Notes: generated from the sequence alone by a model not told the origin. A stretch of 64,000 nucleotides of DNA from Klebsiella ornithinolytica NBRC 105727 = ATCC 31898 (GCF_001598295.1 NZ_BCYR01000002.1:124001-188000), one strand, 5' to 3'. Counted from the first letter of the stretch, positions 25,461 through 36,887 are shown. A program made the numbers and translations.

Positions 25461-26585
25461 TTATCGCTGCGGTAAATACTGCAGCGGGTTGACGGATTTC
25501 CCCTTGTAACGAATTTCAAAATGCAATCTTGTAGAGCTGGTGCCGGTGCTACCCATGGTAGCGATTTTCTGCCCCGCTTTAACTTCCTGTTGCTCCCGGA
25601 CCAGCATTGTATCGTTATGAGCGTAGGCACTCAGGTAATCATCGTTGTGTTTGATGATAATAAGATTACCGTAACCGCGCAGCGCGTTACCGGCATAGAC
25701 GACGCGTCCGTCAGCGGTCGCGACAATAGCCTGTCCCTTACTGCCTGCAATATCAATACCTTTATTGCCGCCTTCTGCGCCACTAAAGTTCTCGATAACC
25801 TTGCCATCAGTCGGCCAGCGCCATGTGGAGATAGGCGAACTGGTTGACGTACTGCTTGCAGTCGGTTGGTTTGTGCTAACAGCGGGAGCCGTCACTGGCG
25901 CGACGGTAGTCGTCGTCGCTGGCTTATTGTTCGGCAACATCTTATTAGCATTCTGTTCACCTGAGGATTCAGAATACGTAATAGTTGGTTGTGACGCAAC
26001 CACCGCGGTCGATTTTTGTGCAGTATTTGAGGCCGCCGTCGCACCTCCGCTTGCCCGTACGCTTGCCGCAGCAACGGCGTTATCACCGGTGATTGGCTGG
26101 CCAGCAGAGTTGCCAACCTGCAGCGTCTGACCGACGTTCAGACCGTATGGTGCAGGGATGTTGTTGCGTTGCGCGAGGTCACGGAAATCGTTACCTGTTA
26201 CCCATGCGATATAGAACAGCGTATCGCCGCGTTTCACGGTATAGGTGCTGCCACCCGTATAGCTGCCTTTCGGAATATCGCCATATTTACGGTTATAGAC
26301 TATCTTGCCGTTCACGGTCTGCACCGGCTGCTGAGCCATCGGCTGAACCTGCGTCGCAGGCGTCTGAACCGGCTGTACCTGAGGGGTATGCGGAACAATG
26401 GCGGATCCTGTTGTCGACGGCGGAGTGATCAGCATCCCGGAATTCGTTCCCGAGGATGAGGCTCCACCCGCCGAGCTAACCGGCGCAGGCGGATTATTGG
26501 TATTCGTACAACCTGCCAGCCAGAGTGAAACCAGTGATAACGCCGCAATACGGCTTAAGGTAAATTTTGGGCTTCCCGCGCTCAT
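25461..26585 (-). CDS. nlpD: NlpD, LytM-domain lipoprotein activator of amidase AmiC
   Basis: 374-residue envelope lipoprotein that activates septal peptidoglycan splitting. The signal peptide ends in the lipobox LAGC (lipidated Cys near residue 26). A LysM domain starts at [20 protein letters not shown] near residue 114, followed by a Thr/Ala/Pro-rich linker and a C-terminal degenerate M23/LytM domain ([20 protein letters not shown]). Length is close to E. coli NlpD (379). It carries the presumed rpoS promoter. Confidence 0.95.
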   Translation of the reverse strand: MSAGSPKFTLSRIAALSLVSLWLAGCTNTNNPPAPVSSAGGASSSGTNSGMLITPPSTTGSAIVPHTPQVQPVQTPATQVQPMAQQPVQTVNGKIVYNRKYGDIPKGSYTGGSTYTVKRGDTLFYIAWVTGNDFRDLAQRNNIPAPYGLNVGQTLQVGNSAGQPITGDNAVAAASVRASGGATAASNTAQKSTAVVASQPTITYSESSGEQNANKMLPNNKPATTTTVAPVTAPAVSTNQPTASSTSTSSPISTWRWPTDGKVIENFSGAEGGNKGIDIAGSKGQAIVATADGRVVYAGNALRGYGNLIIIKHNDDYLSAYAHNDTMLVREQQEVKAGQKIATMGSTGTSSTRLHFEIRYKGKSVNPLQYLPQR

Positions 26586-26682
26586 TTATCCCCCAGGAAT
26601 ATGTTAACTGCCAATATCTTGCTTACCGGACAACGCCCGGCCAGGACACTAAAATGTGTCCACCCTACGCCTAAAGTCAGGC

Positions 26683-26706
26683 AAAAAAAACCTGGATAAA
26701 TCCGGG
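26683..26706 (-). terminator. Terminator after pcm
   Basis: On the minus strand CCCGGAT-TT-ATCCAGG forms a 7-bp stem with one G-T pair, followed by eight T residues. It lies just after the pcm stop and should end the truD-surE-pcm transcript before nlpD. Confidence 0.75.
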
Positions 26707-26708
26707 TC

Positions 26709-27335
26709 TCACGCCAGCTCCCCTTGCACCAGAGGAACAAAGCGTACGGCTTCGACGGTATCCATCACAAACTCATTACCGCGACGACGGATCCGTTTCA
26801 GGAACTGATGCTCCTCGCCCACCGGTAATACCAGCACGCCTCCCTCATCCAGCTGCGCCAGCAGCGCTGGCGGCACTTCCGGCGGTGCGGCGGTGACGAT
26901 AATCGCATCAAAGGGAGCGCGTGCCTTCCAACCCTGCCATCCATCGCCGTGACGGGTTGAAACATTATGTAAATCAAGTTGTTTCAGGCGACGACGCGCC
27001 TGCCACTGTAAACTCTTAATCCGTTCGACCGAACACACATGATGAACGAGATGCGCCAGGATCGCCGTCTGGTAGCCTGAACCGGTGCCAATCTCCAGCA
27101 CCCGCGATTCCGGCGTCAGCGTCAGAAGCTCCGTCATCCGCGCCACCATGTAGGGTTGCGAGATGGTTTGCCCCTGGCCGATAGGTAGTGCCGTGTTCTC
27201 CCACGCCTTGTGTTCGAAGGCTTCATCAACGAATTTTTCACGCGGTACCAGGGTTATCGCCTCCAGCACGCGCTCGTCAACAATGCCCTGAGTACGCAGC
27301 TGATTCAGCAGGCTTTCTACACGTTTGCTTACCAT
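26709..27335 (-). CDS. pcm: Pcm, protein L-isoaspartate O-methyltransferase
   Basis: 208-residue SAM-dependent enzyme that starts repair of isoaspartyl damage in proteins. The SAM-binding motif [15 protein letters not shown] lies near residues 79-93, and the substrate-binding [15 protein letters not shown] near 53-67. The start overlaps the surE 3' end by 7 bp. Length equals E. coli Pcm. Confidence 0.97.
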   Translation of the reverse strand: MVSKRVESLLNQLRTQGIVDERVLEAITLVPREKFVDEAFEHKAWENTALPIGQGQTISQPYMVARMTELLTLTPESRVLEIGTGSGYQTAILAHLVHHVCSVERIKSLQWQARRRLKQLDLHNVSTRHGDGWQGWKARAPFDAIIVTAAPPEVPPALLAQLDEGGVLVLPVGEEHQFLKRIRRRGNEFVMDTVEAVRFVPLVQGELA

Positions 27336-28090
27336 TGTGTTGCCACTCCGACGCGATCCAGCCAGTCGGCCACCATCCCGTGAGCCTGGTGGGCGGTTAA
27401 ATCAACGTGCAGCGGCGTCACGGAGACATAGCCTTCGTCAACGGCCGCAAAATCGGTATCCGGCCCGGCATCGTGCTTCTCTCCCGGCGGGCCAATCCAG
27501 TACAGCGTATTGCCGCGCGGATCTTTTTGCGGAATGACCTGATCGGCGGGATGTCGGCTGCCGCAGCGAGTGACGCGGATGCCTTTAATCTGCTCAAGTG
27601 GCAGATCGGGCACATTGATATTGAGGATGCGACCGGTACGCAGCGGCTCGCGGCTTAAAGCACGCAGGATAGAGCAGGTGATGGCCGCCGCGGTGTCGTA
27701 GTGCTGATGACCATTCAGGGAGACGGCCAGCGCCGGAAAGCCGAGGTGACGGCCTTCCATTGCGGCGGCGACAGTGCCGGAGTAGATGACGTCATCGCCG
27801 AGATTGGGGCCGGCGTTAATGCCGGAAACCACGATATCCGGACGCGGGCGCATCAGGGCGTTGACGCCGAGATAGACACAGTCCGTTGGTGTCCCCATCT
27901 GGACGGCGATATCGCCGTTATCGAAAGTGAAAGTGCGTAACGAAGACTCGAGAGTCAGGGAGTTCGATGCGCCGCTGCGGTTACGATCGGGTGCAACTAC
28001 CTGGACCTCAGCAAACTCCCGTAAGGCCTTCGCCAGGGTCTGAATACCCGGCGCATGAATCCCGTCATCGTTACTCAGCAATATTCGCAT
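27329..28090 (-). CDS. surE: SurE, 5'/3'-nucleotidase and exopolyphosphatase
   Basis: 253-residue metal-dependent survival phosphatase. The N-terminal [10 protein letters not shown] supplies the Asp pair that binds the metal, with Ser and Asn ligands in [11 protein letters not shown] and [13 protein letters not shown]. Start chosen at MRIL, matching E. coli; a GTG two codons upstream is in frame but unsupported. Overlaps truD by 20 bp. Confidence 0.97.
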   Translation of the reverse strand: MRILLSNDDGIHAPGIQTLAKALREFAEVQVVAPDRNRSGASNSLTLESSLRTFTFDNGDIAVQMGTPTDCVYLGVNALMRPRPDIVVSGINAGPNLGDDVIYSGTVAAAMEGRHLGFPALAVSLNGHQHYDTAAAITCSILRALSREPLRTGRILNINVPDLPLEQIKGIRVTRCGSRHPADQVIPQKDPRGNTLYWIGPPGEKHDAGPDTDFAAVDEGYVSVTPLHVDLTAHQAHGMVADWLDRVGVATQW

Positions 28091-29120
28091 AGTCACCCGT
28101 TGTATTGATAAGTTCCCTTACCACGCTGGTGGCGAAGCTGCCCGCTGGCAGCCAGAAACGCAGTTCAACGGTTACGTCATCCCACCAGTTCCAGCTCATC
28201 TGCTGCGGATAGAGCAGCATCGCCCGGCGTGCCGCTTCTACTTTTTCACGCACCAGCAGAGCCTGGAGCTGCGTCTCTTCGGCAACGGCCGCCTGCTCGG
28301 CGGCCAGCGCCTCGCGTTGGCTGCCCCACTCGCCGCTTCCCGGTAACGCCGCCGTAATCATCAGTTCACGGTTATCAACCCGCTCCTGCAGCTGCGCGCG
28401 TTCCTCAGGCGTAGCGACAAACCAGCTCCCGCGCCCCGCTAATTGTAGCGCATCGCCATCAACAACCTGATTAAATTCCGGTTTTTTTAATCTAATACTG
28501 ACCTGTTGATTAAACAAGCCGCTACGCGCCGCCGACAGCCAAAAACTGCGTTTATTGCGATCGCGAAGCGGTGCGCCGCTCTCCGCCCAGCGCAGCGCGC
28601 CCAGCAGATTGCTGCCGCCGATACCAAAGCGCTGGGCGCCGAAATAGTTCGGCACCCCCTGTGCGGCAACAGCCTGCAGACGCCGCTCGACCTCGTCGCG
28701 ATCGCTGATTTCCCGCAGAATCAGGGTAAACTGGTTGCCCTTCAGCGCGCCGAGCCGCAGCTTACGTTTATGCCGCGCGTATTCCAGCACCTGGCAACCT
28801 TCCAGCTGAAACTTGCTCAGGTCAGGCATCTCTTTGCCCGGAAGCCGGGCGCACAGCCACTGCTCGGTCACGGCATGTTTATCTTTCTGCCCGGCAAAAC
28901 TCACTTCCCGCGCATGGATTTTAAGGAACTTAGCCAGCGCATCCGCCACAAACCGCGTATTGCAGTCCGTTTTCAGAATCCGTACCAACAGATGCTCGCC
29001 TTCGCCATCCGGCGCAAAGCCGAGATCTTCGACCACCACGAAATCTTCCGGGTTGGCTTTCAGTATCCCCTGCCCCTGCGGTTTACCGTGCAGCCAGGTG
29101 AGTTCATTGAAGGCAATCAT
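28071..29120 (-). CDS. truD: TruD, tRNA pseudouridine-13 synthase
   Basis: 349-residue enzyme that makes pseudouridine 13 in tRNA-Glu. Catalytic Asp80 is visible in [14 protein letters not shown]. The family blocks RFGIGGSN and [12 protein letters not shown] follow. Overlaps ispF by 4 bp and surE by 20 bp, so the block is translationally coupled. Confidence 0.96.
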   Translation of the reverse strand: MIAFNELTWLHGKPQGQGILKANPEDFVVVEDLGFAPDGEGEHLLVRILKTDCNTRFVADALAKFLKIHAREVSFAGQKDKHAVTEQWLCARLPGKEMPDLSKFQLEGCQVLEYARHKRKLRLGALKGNQFTLILREISDRDEVERRLQAVAAQGVPNYFGAQRFGIGGSNLLGALRWAESGAPLRDRNKRSFWLSAARSGLFNQQVSIRLKKPEFNQVVDGDALQLAGRGSWFVATPEERAQLQERVDNRELMITAALPGSGEWGSQREALAAEQAAVAEETQLQALLVREKVEAARRAMLLYPQQMSWNWWDDVTVELRFWLPAGSFATSVVRELINTTGDYANIAE

Positions 29121-29596
29121 TGCTGCCCCTTACGCAGCAGCGCCACCGCTTCGCAGGCGATGCCTTCACCGCGGCCGGTGAAACCCAGCTTCTCGGTGGT
29201 GGTGGCTTTCACGTTGACATCATCCATATGGCAGCCGAGGTCTTCGGCGATAAAGACACGCATCTGCGGAATATGCGGCAGCATTTTCGGCGCCTGAGCA
29301 ATGATCGTGACATCGACGTTTCCGAGGGTATAACCTTTGGCCTGAATCCGCCGCCAGGCTTCGCGCAACAGCTCGCGGCTGTCGGCGCCTTTAAAGGCCG
29401 GGTCGGTATCCGGGAACAGCTTGCCGATATCCCCCAGCGCCGCCGCCCCAAGCAGGGCATCGGTCAGCGCATGCAGCGCCACGTCGCCATCGGAATGGGC
29501 CAACAGCCCTTTCTCGTAAGGGATGCGCACCCCGCCAATAATGATTGGGCCTTCACCACCAAAAGCGTGTACGTCAAAACCGTGTCCAATTCGCAT
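29117..29596 (-). CDS. ispF: IspF, 2-C-methyl-D-erythritol 2,4-cyclodiphosphate synthase
   Basis: 159-residue enzyme of the MEP isoprenoid pathway. Metal-binding Asp8 and His10 are visible in [10 protein letters not shown], and His42 lies in [12 protein letters not shown]. It follows ispD with a one-base overlap and precedes truD with a 4-bp overlap. Length equals E. coli IspF. Confidence 0.97.
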   Translation of the reverse strand: MRIGHGFDVHAFGGEGPIIIGGVRIPYEKGLLAHSDGDVALHALTDALLGAAALGDIGKLFPDTDPAFKGADSRELLREAWRRIQAKGYTLGNVDVTIIAQAPKMLPHIPQMRVFIAEDLGCHMDDVNVKATTTEKLGFTGRGEGIACEAVALLRKGQQ

Positions 29597-30306
29597 TAAG
29601 CCTTCTCCTGGTGTCGGGAACGGGTAAGGTAAAATTCTGCCAGCGCCAGGTCTTCCGGGCGCGTCACTTTAATATTATCAGCTCGTCCGGCCACCAGTTC
29701 GGGATGGAAGCCACAGTACTCCAGCGCCGAGGCTTCATCGGTGATGGTCGCGCTTTCATTGAGCGCGCGCGTCAGGCACTGGAGGAGTAATTCACGAGGG
29801 AAAAATTGCGGCGTCAGCGCATGCCATAAGTCATTCCGATCGACGGTGTGCGCAATAGCCACCTTGCCGGGTTCCGCGCGTTTCATGGTATCGCGAACCG
29901 GCGCAGCGAGAATGCCCCCCACGCGGCTGGTTTCGCGCAGCGCCAACAGGCGCTGGAGGTCATCCTGATGCAGGCACGGGCGCGCGGCATCGTGCACCAG
30001 TACCCATTCGGCTTCAGGCAGCGCCTGCAGACCAGCCAGGACGGAGTCAGCGCGCTCGGCCCCGCCGTCGACGACGGTAATCTGCGGATGAGTGGCCAGC
30101 GGCAGCTGGCTAAAGCGGATATCGCCGGGACTGACGGCAATCACCACGCGCTGCACGCACGCGTTCGCCAACAGCGCGGCGACCGCGTGTTCGAGAATCG
30201 TTTTGTTACCGATTGAGAGATATTGTTTCGGGCATTCCGTTTGCATACGGCGGCCAAAACCGGCTGCCGGTACCACGGCGCAAACACCCGGAAAAGTGGC
30301 TGCCAT
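29596..30306 (-). CDS. ispD: IspD, MEP cytidylyltransferase
   Basis: 236-residue enzyme that joins CTP and MEP, upstream of IspF in the MEP pathway. The nucleotide-binding loop [18 protein letters not shown] lies near residues 13-30, and the VHDAARPC motif near 105. Start chosen at [14 protein letters not shown] to match the family length; an in-frame extension of 21 residues has no support. Confidence 0.96.
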   Translation of the reverse strand: MAATFPGVCAVVPAAGFGRRMQTECPKQYLSIGNKTILEHAVAALLANACVQRVVIAVSPGDIRFSQLPLATHPQITVVDGGAERADSVLAGLQALPEAEWVLVHDAARPCLHQDDLQRLLALRETSRVGGILAAPVRDTMKRAEPGKVAIAHTVDRNDLWHALTPQFFPRELLLQCLTRALNESATITDEASALEYCGFHPELVAGRADNIKVTRPEDLALAEFYLTRSRHQEKA

Positions 30307-30325
30307 GTCGTAATCCTGGGCTTGT

Positions 30326-30637
30326 TTATCGATTGTTCTGCGTCGACCCCTGGTTGCGCTTAGACGCATCCGGGACCAGACGATAAAATGTTTCGCCCGG
30401 GCGGGTCATGCTTAGTTCATTGCGCGCGCGCTCTTCGATCGCTTCCTGACCGCCGTTAAGGTCATCGATTTCCGCAAACAGTTGATCGTTGCGCGCCTTT
30501 AATTTGCTGTTAGTGGCTTGCTGCGCGGTGACGTCGTCATTCACCCGGCTATAGTCATGCAGACCATTTTTACCGAACCACAGCGAGTACTGTAGCCAGA
30601 CCAGCAAAGCCAATAGTAGCAGCGTTAATTTACCCAT
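30326..30637 (-). CDS. ftsB: FtsB, septal division protein
   Basis: 103-residue bitopic protein of the FtsQBL divisome subcomplex. An N-terminal membrane helix ([19 protein letters not shown], residues 4-22) is followed by a periplasmic coiled coil (about residues 30-70). It lies 19 bp before ispD on the same strand, as in E. coli. Confidence 0.95.
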   Translation of the reverse strand: MGKLTLLLLALLVWLQYSLWFGKNGLHDYSRVNDDVTAQQATNSKLKARNDQLFAEIDDLNGGQEAIEERARNELSMTRPGETFYRLVPDASKRNQGSTQNNR

Positions 30638-30777
30638 TCTGCCCCCTGAAAAACGGCATCATCATCCCATAACTCGCCCGAGCATTTCACTCCGACGCGC
30701 GGACGACGCCGCGTAACGCGGGGACTGTAACACATTTCTGTCGCCGATACCCAGGCTTGATTCATACGCAGAAAGGA

Positions 30778-31104
30778 CTATCCCAGCAACCAGAGGAACA
30801 GCAGACCAAACATCAGCCCCACGGTCAAAATGGTCGCACATGCGCTGTACAGGAGCTTACCGTTCAACAGCGAGTGCAGCGCAATCCCGACGACCACGGC
30901 AACCGGCATTAAGGCGAGAAAAAAGGGCCAGGTGTAGAGGAGGAAAAAAAGTGTATTACTGCCATACATGAGGAAAGGAATACCCAGCGCCAGCAGCCAT
31001 GAGATAAAGCCCACGGCGGCGCCTGACAAAGACCAGGTGGTCTCGTCATGGGCCACCGCGGGTGGTTCTGGACGAATGAGACTGATGTTCTGGGTATTGC
31101 GCAT
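30778..31104 (-). CDS. ygbE: YgbE, DUF3561 inner-membrane protein
   Basis: 108-residue protein with three predicted membrane segments (about residues 30-50, 54-76 and 84-107). It begins MRNTQNISLIRP and matches E. coli YgbE. Function unknown. It is between cysC and ftsB, as in E. coli. A longer start ten residues upstream exists but lacks support. Confidence 0.88.
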   Translation of the reverse strand: MRNTQNISLIRPEPPAVAHDETTWSLSGAAVGFISWLLALGIPFLMYGSNTLFFLLYTWPFFLALMPVAVVVGIALHSLLNGKLLYSACATILTVGLMFGLLFLWLLG

Positions 31105-31152
31105 ATCGAATCCTGTTGACCGGGCGACCGGCACCTCAATGCCGCCGCCGTT

Positions 31153-31758
31153 TCAGGATCTGATAATATCGCTCTGTCTGAGGAGGTCTAATAGTTGGTG
31201 CACCAAATTTGTTACCAATTGTTCACCATCCAGATGAATTTCCGCCTTTTCTGGTGGTTCATACACCGAATCTATGCCGGTAAAATTGCGTAATTCACCC
31301 GCTCGCGCCTTCTTGTATAACCCTTTTGGATCCCGCGCCTCGCAGATAGCCAGCGGCGTATCGACAAACACTTCGATAAAGCGCCCTTCGCCTAAACGCT
31401 CGCGCACCATCTGCCGTTCAGCGCGGTGTGGAGAGATAAACGCGGTCAACACCACCAGCCCGGCATCAACCATCAGCTTCGCCACTTCCCCGACACGACG
31501 AATATTTTCTTTACGATCGCTATCGCTAAAACCGAGATCGCTACACAGGCCGTGCCGCACGTTATCGCCATCCAGCAGATAGGTGCTGACGCCCAGCTGA
31601 TGCAGCGCCTCTTCCAGCGCGCCGGCAACGGTAGATTTACCTGAGCCGGACAGCCCGGTAAACCACAGCACCACGCCGCGATGGCCGTGGTGTTGTTCGC
31701 GCTGCTCCCGGGTGACCGGATGGGCGTGCCAGACGACGTTTTCGTCATGCAGGGCCAT
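31153..31758 (-). CDS. cysC: CysC, adenylylsulfate kinase
   Basis: 201-residue kinase that converts APS to PAPS. The P-loop GLSGSGKST lies at residues 35-43, and the phosphoserine-type segment [14 protein letters not shown] near residues 107-120. Adjoins cysN with one-base overlap. Last gene of the cysG-cysD-cysN-cysC set; order in transcription is cysG or cysD first. Confidence 0.96.
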   Translation of the reverse strand: MALHDENVVWHAHPVTREQREQHHGHRGVVLWFTGLSGSGKSTVAGALEEALHQLGVSTYLLDGDNVRHGLCSDLGFSDSDRKENIRRVGEVAKLMVDAGLVVLTAFISPHRAERQMVRERLGEGRFIEVFVDTPLAICEARDPKGLYKKARAGELRNFTGIDSVYEPPEKAEIHLDGEQLVTNLVHQLLDLLRQSDIIRS

Positions 31759-33185
31759 TACTTGCCTCCCAGCAGGTCGCGCGCGTCCCAGTGCGGGAAG
31801 TGTTTACGGATCAGCTGATTCAGTTCCAGTTCAAACGCGCTGAAGGAGGATGTCGATGCCTGGCGCTGTTCCAGCGGTTCGCGCACCATGCCGGCACCTA
31901 CCGTGACGTTGGTCAACCGGTCGATGAAGATCAGCCCGCCGGTTACCGGGTTATGCTGATATTTGTCCAGCACCAGCGGCTCGTCGAAGGTCAAATCGAC
32001 AAGTCCAATCCCGTTCAGCGGCAGCGACTCGACTTCGCGCTGGGTCAAATTATTGATATCAACCTGATAACGAATCCCGTCGACACGCGCGCGCGTTTTC
32101 TTGCCGGCAATTTTAATGTCATAGCTCTGGCCCGGGGCTAACGCCTGCTCGGCCATCCACACCACATCCACGCTGGCGCTTTGCACCGCGGGCAGCGTCA
32201 CCTGCGCATCGACCAACAGGTCGCCGCGGCTGATATCAATCTCATCTTTCAACACGATAGTGATGGCTTCACCGGCACCGGCTTCCTGCAGGTCGCCGTC
32301 AAACGTCACAATACGCGCCACGCTGGATTCAACGCCCGATGGTAGTACCTTCAGGCGCTGTCCGACCTTCACGCTGCCGGAAGCCACGGTCCCGGAGAAA
32401 CCGCGGAAGTCGAGGTTGGGCCGGTTAACAAACTGGACCGGGAAACGCAGCGGTTGATTTTCCACCACGCGACGGATTTCAACGGTTTCCAGCACTTCCA
32501 GCAGCGTCGGGCCGCTGTACCACGGCATGCTGACGCTCTGGGTCGCGACGTTGTCCCCTTCAAGGGCAGAAAGCGGAACAAAGCGAATATCAACGTCACC
32601 CGGCAGCTGCCCGGCAAAGGTGAGGTACTCTTCGCGAATGCGATTAAACGTCTCTTCGCTAAAATCCACCAGATCCATTTTATTCACCGCCACCACCAGG
32701 TTTTTAATTCCCAGCAGCGTCGAGATAAAGCTATGACGGCGAGTCTGATCGAGCACGCCTTTGCGCGCATCCATCAGCAGAATCGCCAGATCGCAGGTGG
32801 AAGCGCCGGTGGCCATATTGCGGGTGTACTGCTCGTGCCCCGGGGTGTCGGCGATAATAAATTTGCGTTTCTCGGTAGAGAAATAGCGATAGGCGACATC
32901 GATGGTGATGCCCTGCTCGCGTTCAGCCTGCAGGCCATCCACCAGCAGCGCCAGATCCAGTTTTTCACCCTGCGTGCCGTGACGCTTACTGTCATTATGC
33001 AGCGATGAGAGCTGATCTTCGTAAATCTGTCGGGTATCGTGCAGCAGGCGGCCAATCAGGGTACTTTTCCCGTCATCGACGCTGCCGCAGGTCAGGAAGC
33101 GCAGCAGGCTTTTGTGCTGTTGCGCGTGCAGATAAGCTTCTACGCCGCCTTCATTAGCAATTTGTTGGGCAATTGTCGTGTTCAT
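31758..33185 (-). CDS. cysN: CysN, GTPase subunit of sulfate adenylyltransferase
   Basis: 475-residue EF-Tu-like GTPase that drives APS synthesis by CysD. G-motifs are visible: [12 protein letters not shown] near residues 34-45, [12 protein letters not shown] near 113-124 and NKMDLVD near 168-174. It is 9 bp downstream of cysD. Length equals E. coli CysN. Confidence 0.97.
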   Translation of the reverse strand: MNTTIAQQIANEGGVEAYLHAQQHKSLLRFLTCGSVDDGKSTLIGRLLHDTRQIYEDQLSSLHNDSKRHGTQGEKLDLALLVDGLQAEREQGITIDVAYRYFSTEKRKFIIADTPGHEQYTRNMATGASTCDLAILLMDARKGVLDQTRRHSFISTLLGIKNLVVAVNKMDLVDFSEETFNRIREEYLTFAGQLPGDVDIRFVPLSALEGDNVATQSVSMPWYSGPTLLEVLETVEIRRVVENQPLRFPVQFVNRPNLDFRGFSGTVASGSVKVGQRLKVLPSGVESSVARIVTFDGDLQEAGAGEAITIVLKDEIDISRGDLLVDAQVTLPAVQSASVDVVWMAEQALAPGQSYDIKIAGKKTRARVDGIRYQVDINNLTQREVESLPLNGIGLVDLTFDEPLVLDKYQHNPVTGGLIFIDRLTNVTVGAGMVREPLEQRQASTSSFSAFELELNQLIRKHFPHWDARDLLGGK

Positions 33186-33194
33186 GGCGGCTCC

Positions 33195-34103
33195 TTAGAA
33201 ATACCCCTGACGTTTCTTCAGCTCCATGGAGCCGGCCTGGTCGCGGTCAATCATACGACCCTGACGCTCGCTGGTTGTGGAGACCAGCATCTCTTCAATA
33301 ATCTCCGGCAGCGTTTGCGCGTTGGATTCCACCGCGCCGGTCAGCGGCCAGCAGCCTAAAGTACGGAAGCGCACCATCTGCTTTTTGATCATCTCGCCCG
33401 GTTGCAGATCGATACGATCATCATCAATCATCATCAGCATACCGTCGCGTTCAAGCACCGGACGCTCGGCCGCCAGATACAGCGGAACGATTTCGATATT
33501 TTCCAGATAGATGTACTGCCAGATATCCAGCTCGGTCCAGTTGGAGAGCGGGAAGACACGGATGCTTTCGCCCTTGTTAATCTGGCCGTTGTAGTTGTGC
33601 CACAGCTCCGGACGCTGGTTTTTCGGATCCCAGCGGTGGAAACGGTCGCGGAAAGAGTAGATACGCTCTTTGGCGCGCGATTTTTCTTCGTCGCGACGGG
33701 CGCCGCCGAAGGCGGCATCAAAGCCGTATTTGTCCAGCGCCTGCTTCAGACCTTCGGTCTTCATGATGTCGGTGTGCTTGGCGCTGCCGTGAACAAACGG
33801 GTTAATCCCCATCGCCACCCCTTCCGGGTTTTTGTGCACCAGCAGCTCGCAGCCGTAGGCTTTGGCAGTACGGTCGCGGAATTCATACATTTCGCGGAAT
33901 TTCCAGCCGGTATCAACGTGCAGAAGCGGAAAAGGCAGGGTTCCCGGATAAAACGCTTTACGCGCCAGATGCAGCATGACGCTGGAATCTTTACCGATGG
34001 AGTACATCATCACCGGGTTAGAGAATTCGGCGGCCACCTCGCGAATAATGTGGATGCTTTCAGCCTCCAGTTGCCGCAGGTGAGTGAGTCGTTTTTGGTC
34101 CAT
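33195..34103 (-). CDS. cysD: CysD, sulfate adenylyltransferase small subunit
   Basis: 302-residue ATP-sulfurylase subunit that makes APS from sulfate and ATP. The PP-loop-type motif [14 protein letters not shown] lies near residues 35-48. It follows cysG by 9 bp and precedes cysN by 9 bp. Length equals E. coli CysD. Confidence 0.97.
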   Translation of the reverse strand: MDQKRLTHLRQLEAESIHIIREVAAEFSNPVMMYSIGKDSSVMLHLARKAFYPGTLPFPLLHVDTGWKFREMYEFRDRTAKAYGCELLVHKNPEGVAMGINPFVHGSAKHTDIMKTEGLKQALDKYGFDAAFGGARRDEEKSRAKERIYSFRDRFHRWDPKNQRPELWHNYNGQINKGESIRVFPLSNWTELDIWQYIYLENIEIVPLYLAAERPVLERDGMLMMIDDDRIDLQPGEMIKKQMVRFRTLGCWPLTGAVESNAQTLPEIIEEMLVSTTSERQGRMIDRDQAGSMELKKRQGYF

Positions 34104-34112
34104 AACCGTTCC

Positions 34113-35528
34113 TTAAGCCAGATTCACCACAGACGCGTTAAACGCATCTGCTTGAGTTGTTTGTTGAAACCAGGCGAGCTGGTGGTGTAATTGCACCACT
34201 TCGCCCACGACCAGCAGAGCGGGCATCGGGGCATCTTTCGCCAGCGCTTCGAGCTGCTGTAAGGTGCCCGTTATCGTTTGCTGATCGGCGCGAGTACCGC
34301 GAGAAATCACCGCCACCGGCGTATTGCTATCCCGACCGTGGGCGATCAGCTGCGCGCTGATTTCCGCCGCTTTCATGGTGCCCATGTAGATAGCCAGCGT
34401 CTGTCGGCTTTGCGCCAGCAGCGACCAGTCGTGCGCGGCGCTGTCGGCCTTGTAATGACCGGTGACGAAGGTGACGCTCTGGGCGTAATCGCGATGGGTC
34501 AGCGGAATGCCGGCATAGGCCGTCGCCCCGGCAGCAGCCGTTACGCCCGGGACCACCTGAAACGGAATCCCTGCGGCGGCGGCGGCCTGTAGTTCTTCGC
34601 CGCCGCGTCCGAAAATAAACGGATCGCCGCCTTTCAGGCGCACCACCGTTTTGCCTTCTCGCGCCGCGTCGACCAGCATCTGATTCGTTTCATGCTGCGG
34701 CACCGAGTGTTCGCCCGCGCGCTTACCCACGCAGATCATCTCGGCATCGCGGCGCACCAGTTCGCGGATCTCCGGCGTCACCAGATGGTCATAAAACACC
34801 ACGTCCGCCTTCTGTACCGCCTGCAGGCCGCGCAGCGTCAGCAGCCCGGCATCGCCCGGCCCGGCGCCGACGAGAATAATTTCACCCAGCCGTTTTTCCG
34901 GCTGATGCAGTTCTTCTTCCAACGCCTTATCGGCGGCGGCTTTATTTCCGGCAATCATCAGACTGGCAAAACGGCCATTGAAGACCCGCTCCCAGAAGTG
35001 CCGCCGTGCTGCCGTCGTCGTCAGATGCGTTTTGATATGATGCCGCCAGTAGCTGGCCGCCTCGGCGACGCGTCCCAGGTTAGTGGGCAGCAGCGCTTCG
35101 ATTTTTTCGCGAATCAGCCGGGACAATACCGGTGCTGAACCACCGGAGAATATCGCTATCAGCAGCGGAGAACGGTCCACGATGGAGGGAAACACCACCG
35201 AGCAGAGCGGCTGATTATCGACAACGTTCACCAACCGGTAACGGGCGTTGGCGGCAGCGGAAACCCGCTGATTGAGCGCATCATCGTCGGTCGCGGCGAT
35301 CGCTAAAAAGACATCGTCCAGCTGTTGCTCTTCAAACTCATGGGCCCGCCACTGAATCTCCTGGCGTTCAACCAGCGCGGCGACCTCTTCAGATAATGCT
35401 GCCGCCACAACCTGCACGTTGGCTCCTGCCCGGCGCAAGAACATAATTTTGCGCGCCGCAATGTCTCCGCCGCCAATAACCAGCACCGGTTTTTCTTTCA
35501 ATTCGGCAAACAGGGGCAAATAGTCCAC
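34113..35528 (-). CDS. cysG: CysG, multifunctional sirohaem synthase
   Basis: 471-residue enzyme that makes sirohaem, the cofactor of CysI. The N-terminal half is the NAD-dependent dehydrogenase/ferrochelatase ([13 protein letters not shown] near residues 15-27). The C-terminal half is the SAM uroporphyrinogen methyltransferase ([15 protein letters not shown] near residue 219 and GRGGEEL). In E. coli cysG is at nirBDC; placement ahead of cysD, as here, is seen in Klebsiella-type genomes. This couples cofactor supply to sulfate assimilation. Confidence 0.95.
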   Translation of the reverse strand: MDYLPLFAELKEKPVLVIGGGDIAARKIMFLRRAGANVQVVAAALSEEVAALVERQEIQWRAHEFEEQQLDDVFLAIAATDDDALNQRVSAAANARYRLVNVVDNQPLCSVVFPSIVDRSPLLIAIFSGGSAPVLSRLIREKIEALLPTNLGRVAEAASYWRHHIKTHLTTTAARRHFWERVFNGRFASLMIAGNKAAADKALEEELHQPEKRLGEIILVGAGPGDAGLLTLRGLQAVQKADVVFYDHLVTPEIRELVRRDAEMICVGKRAGEHSVPQHETNQMLVDAAREGKTVVRLKGGDPFIFGRGGEELQAAAAAGIPFQVVPGVTAAAGATAYAGIPLTHRDYAQSVTFVTGHYKADSAAHDWSLLAQSRQTLAIYMGTMKAAEISAQLIAHGRDSNTPVAVISRGTRADQQTITGTLQQLEALAKDAPMPALLVVGEVVQLHHQLAWFQQTTQADAFNASVVNLA

Positions 35529-35580
35529 GTTGCAACAACTCGCTTACAATCAGTCATAGAGCGACTATAGGGTGCTGTTT

Positions 35581-35700
35581 AGAGCAAATGAAATTACTAA
35601 ATGGAATGAGTAGTTACCCAAAAGAATAACGACCTGAAAAAGCAAATATCAAAAAGTGCTTAACGCGCGGTTTTTCCGCTATTTAAGAGCAAATGAAATT
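35581..35700. repeat. Pair of 15-bp direct repeats between cysG and iap
   Basis: AGAGCAAATGAAATT occurs exactly at 35581-35595 and 35686-35700 (105 bp apart) inside the 238-bp divergent spacer between cysG and iap. The surrounding DNA is AT-rich and should hold the cysG/cysD promoter, which CysB activates. The repeats could be regulator sites; CysB has no tight consensus, so this is only inference. Confidence 0.5.
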
Positions 35701-35766
35701 GTTTAACCGCAGTCACAGTTTCATACTATGAGCGTTAAATTTTTCCCTCGAGAAAGGACCCCCGCT

Positions 35767-36810
35767 ATGTTTTCCGCGTTGTGCCGCCGCCTCCTTCCCC
35801 TGGCGCTTGGCGCAGGTTTTGTCTTCTCCGCCCCGGCTTTCAGCGCCATGGGCGAAACCGCAAATACCCAGGCTCGTCATATCGCGACTGTTTTTCCCGG
35901 AAGAATGACCGGTTCGCCCGCTGAAATGCTGTCGGCGGACTATGTGCGTCAGCAGTTTGCCCAAATGGGCTATCAAAGCGACATCCGCAGCTTCCACGCG
36001 CGTTATATCTACAGCAATACGGATAAACGGAAAAACTGGCAAAACGTCACCGGCAGCACCGTCATTGCCGCCCATGAAGGCGCGGCTCGCCAGCAGATCA
36101 TTGTGATGGCGCACCTCGACACCTATGCGCCCATGAGCGATGCTGACGTCGAACGCAACCTTGGCGGCCTGACCCTGCAGGGCATCGACGATAATGCCGT
36201 CGGCGTGGGCGTATTGCTGGAGCTGGCCGAGCGGTTGAAAAATGTGTCCACTCACTACGGCATTCGCTTTATTGCTTCCAGCGGTGAAGAGGAAGGTAAT
36301 CTCGGCGCGCAAAATATCCTGAAGCGAATGAGCGATGCGGAGAAGAAAAATACGCTGCTGGTGATTAATCTCGATAATCTGGTGGTTGGCGATAAGCTCT
36401 ATTTTAATAGCGGGCGCAGCACTCCCGCCTCGATTCGCAAACTCACCCGAGACCGCGCGCTGGCTATTGCGCGCAGCAAAGGGATTGCCGCCTATACCAA
36501 CCCTGGCCTCAATCATGATTATCCGCAGGGTACCGGCTGCTGTAATGACGCCAGCATTTTTGATAGCGCGGGGATCCCGGTCCTGTCCGTGGAGGCCACG
36601 AACTGGTCTCTGGGTAAGAAAGATGGCTATCAACAGCGCAACAAATCCGCCTCCTTCCCGCGAGGAACCAGCTGGCATGACGTACAGCTGGATAACCAGC
36701 AGCATATTGATAAGGCTCTGCCGGGTCGTATCGAACACCGCAGCCGCGATGTCGTCAAGGTGATGCTGCCGCTGATAAAAGAGCTGGCAAAGGCGGAAAA
36801 GCAGAGCTAA
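35767..36810 (+). CDS. iap: Iap, periplasmic M28-type aminopeptidase
   Basis: 347-residue exported zinc peptidase that trims the N-terminal Arg of alkaline phosphatase in E. coli. Signal peptide is about residues 1-27 (ending AFSA). Metal ligands lie in MAHLDTYAP, QGIDDNAVG and the SSGEEEGNLG block. Start is the ATG with AAGGA upstream. In E. coli a CRISPR array and cas genes follow iap; here cysH comes next, 78 bp away, with no array. Confidence 0.93.
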   Translation: MFSALCRRLLPLALGAGFVFSAPAFSAMGETANTQARHIATVFPGRMTGSPAEMLSADYVRQQFAQMGYQSDIRSFHARYIYSNTDKRKNWQNVTGSTVIAAHEGAARQQIIVMAHLDTYAPMSDADVERNLGGLTLQGIDDNAVGVGVLLELAERLKNVSTHYGIRFIASSGEEEGNLGAQNILKRMSDAEKKNTLLVINLDNLVVGDKLYFNSGRSTPASIRKLTRDRALAIARSKGIAAYTNPGLNHDYPQGTGCCNDASIFDSAGIPVLSVEATNWSLGKKDGYQQRNKSASFPRGTSWHDVQLDNQQHIDKALPGRIEHRSRDVVKVMLPLIKELAKAEKQS

Positions 36811-36832
36811 TTCGCTGTCCGGCGACATGAAA

Positions 36833-36862
36833 AAAGCCCTCGTCGTTCAGACTGAGGGCTTT
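36833..36862. terminator. Bidirectional terminator between iap and cysH
   Basis: AAAGCCCTC (36833-36841) pairs with GAGGGCTTT (36854-36862). The minus strand continues with a T-run, so it is strong for the cysJIH transcript and weaker for iap. Confidence 0.85.
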
Positions 36863-36887
36863 GTCTCAGGAAACGGTCGTCGCTGAC

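Noticed and set aside
35713-36828. 371-codon minus-strand frame opposite iap
   Set aside because: Shadow of iap, whose plus-strand product has a signal peptide and metal-binding motifs.
36811-36887. CRISPR array at the usual enterobacterial iap site
   Set aside because: The spacer is only 77 bp and contains a single hairpin terminator without repeated units.
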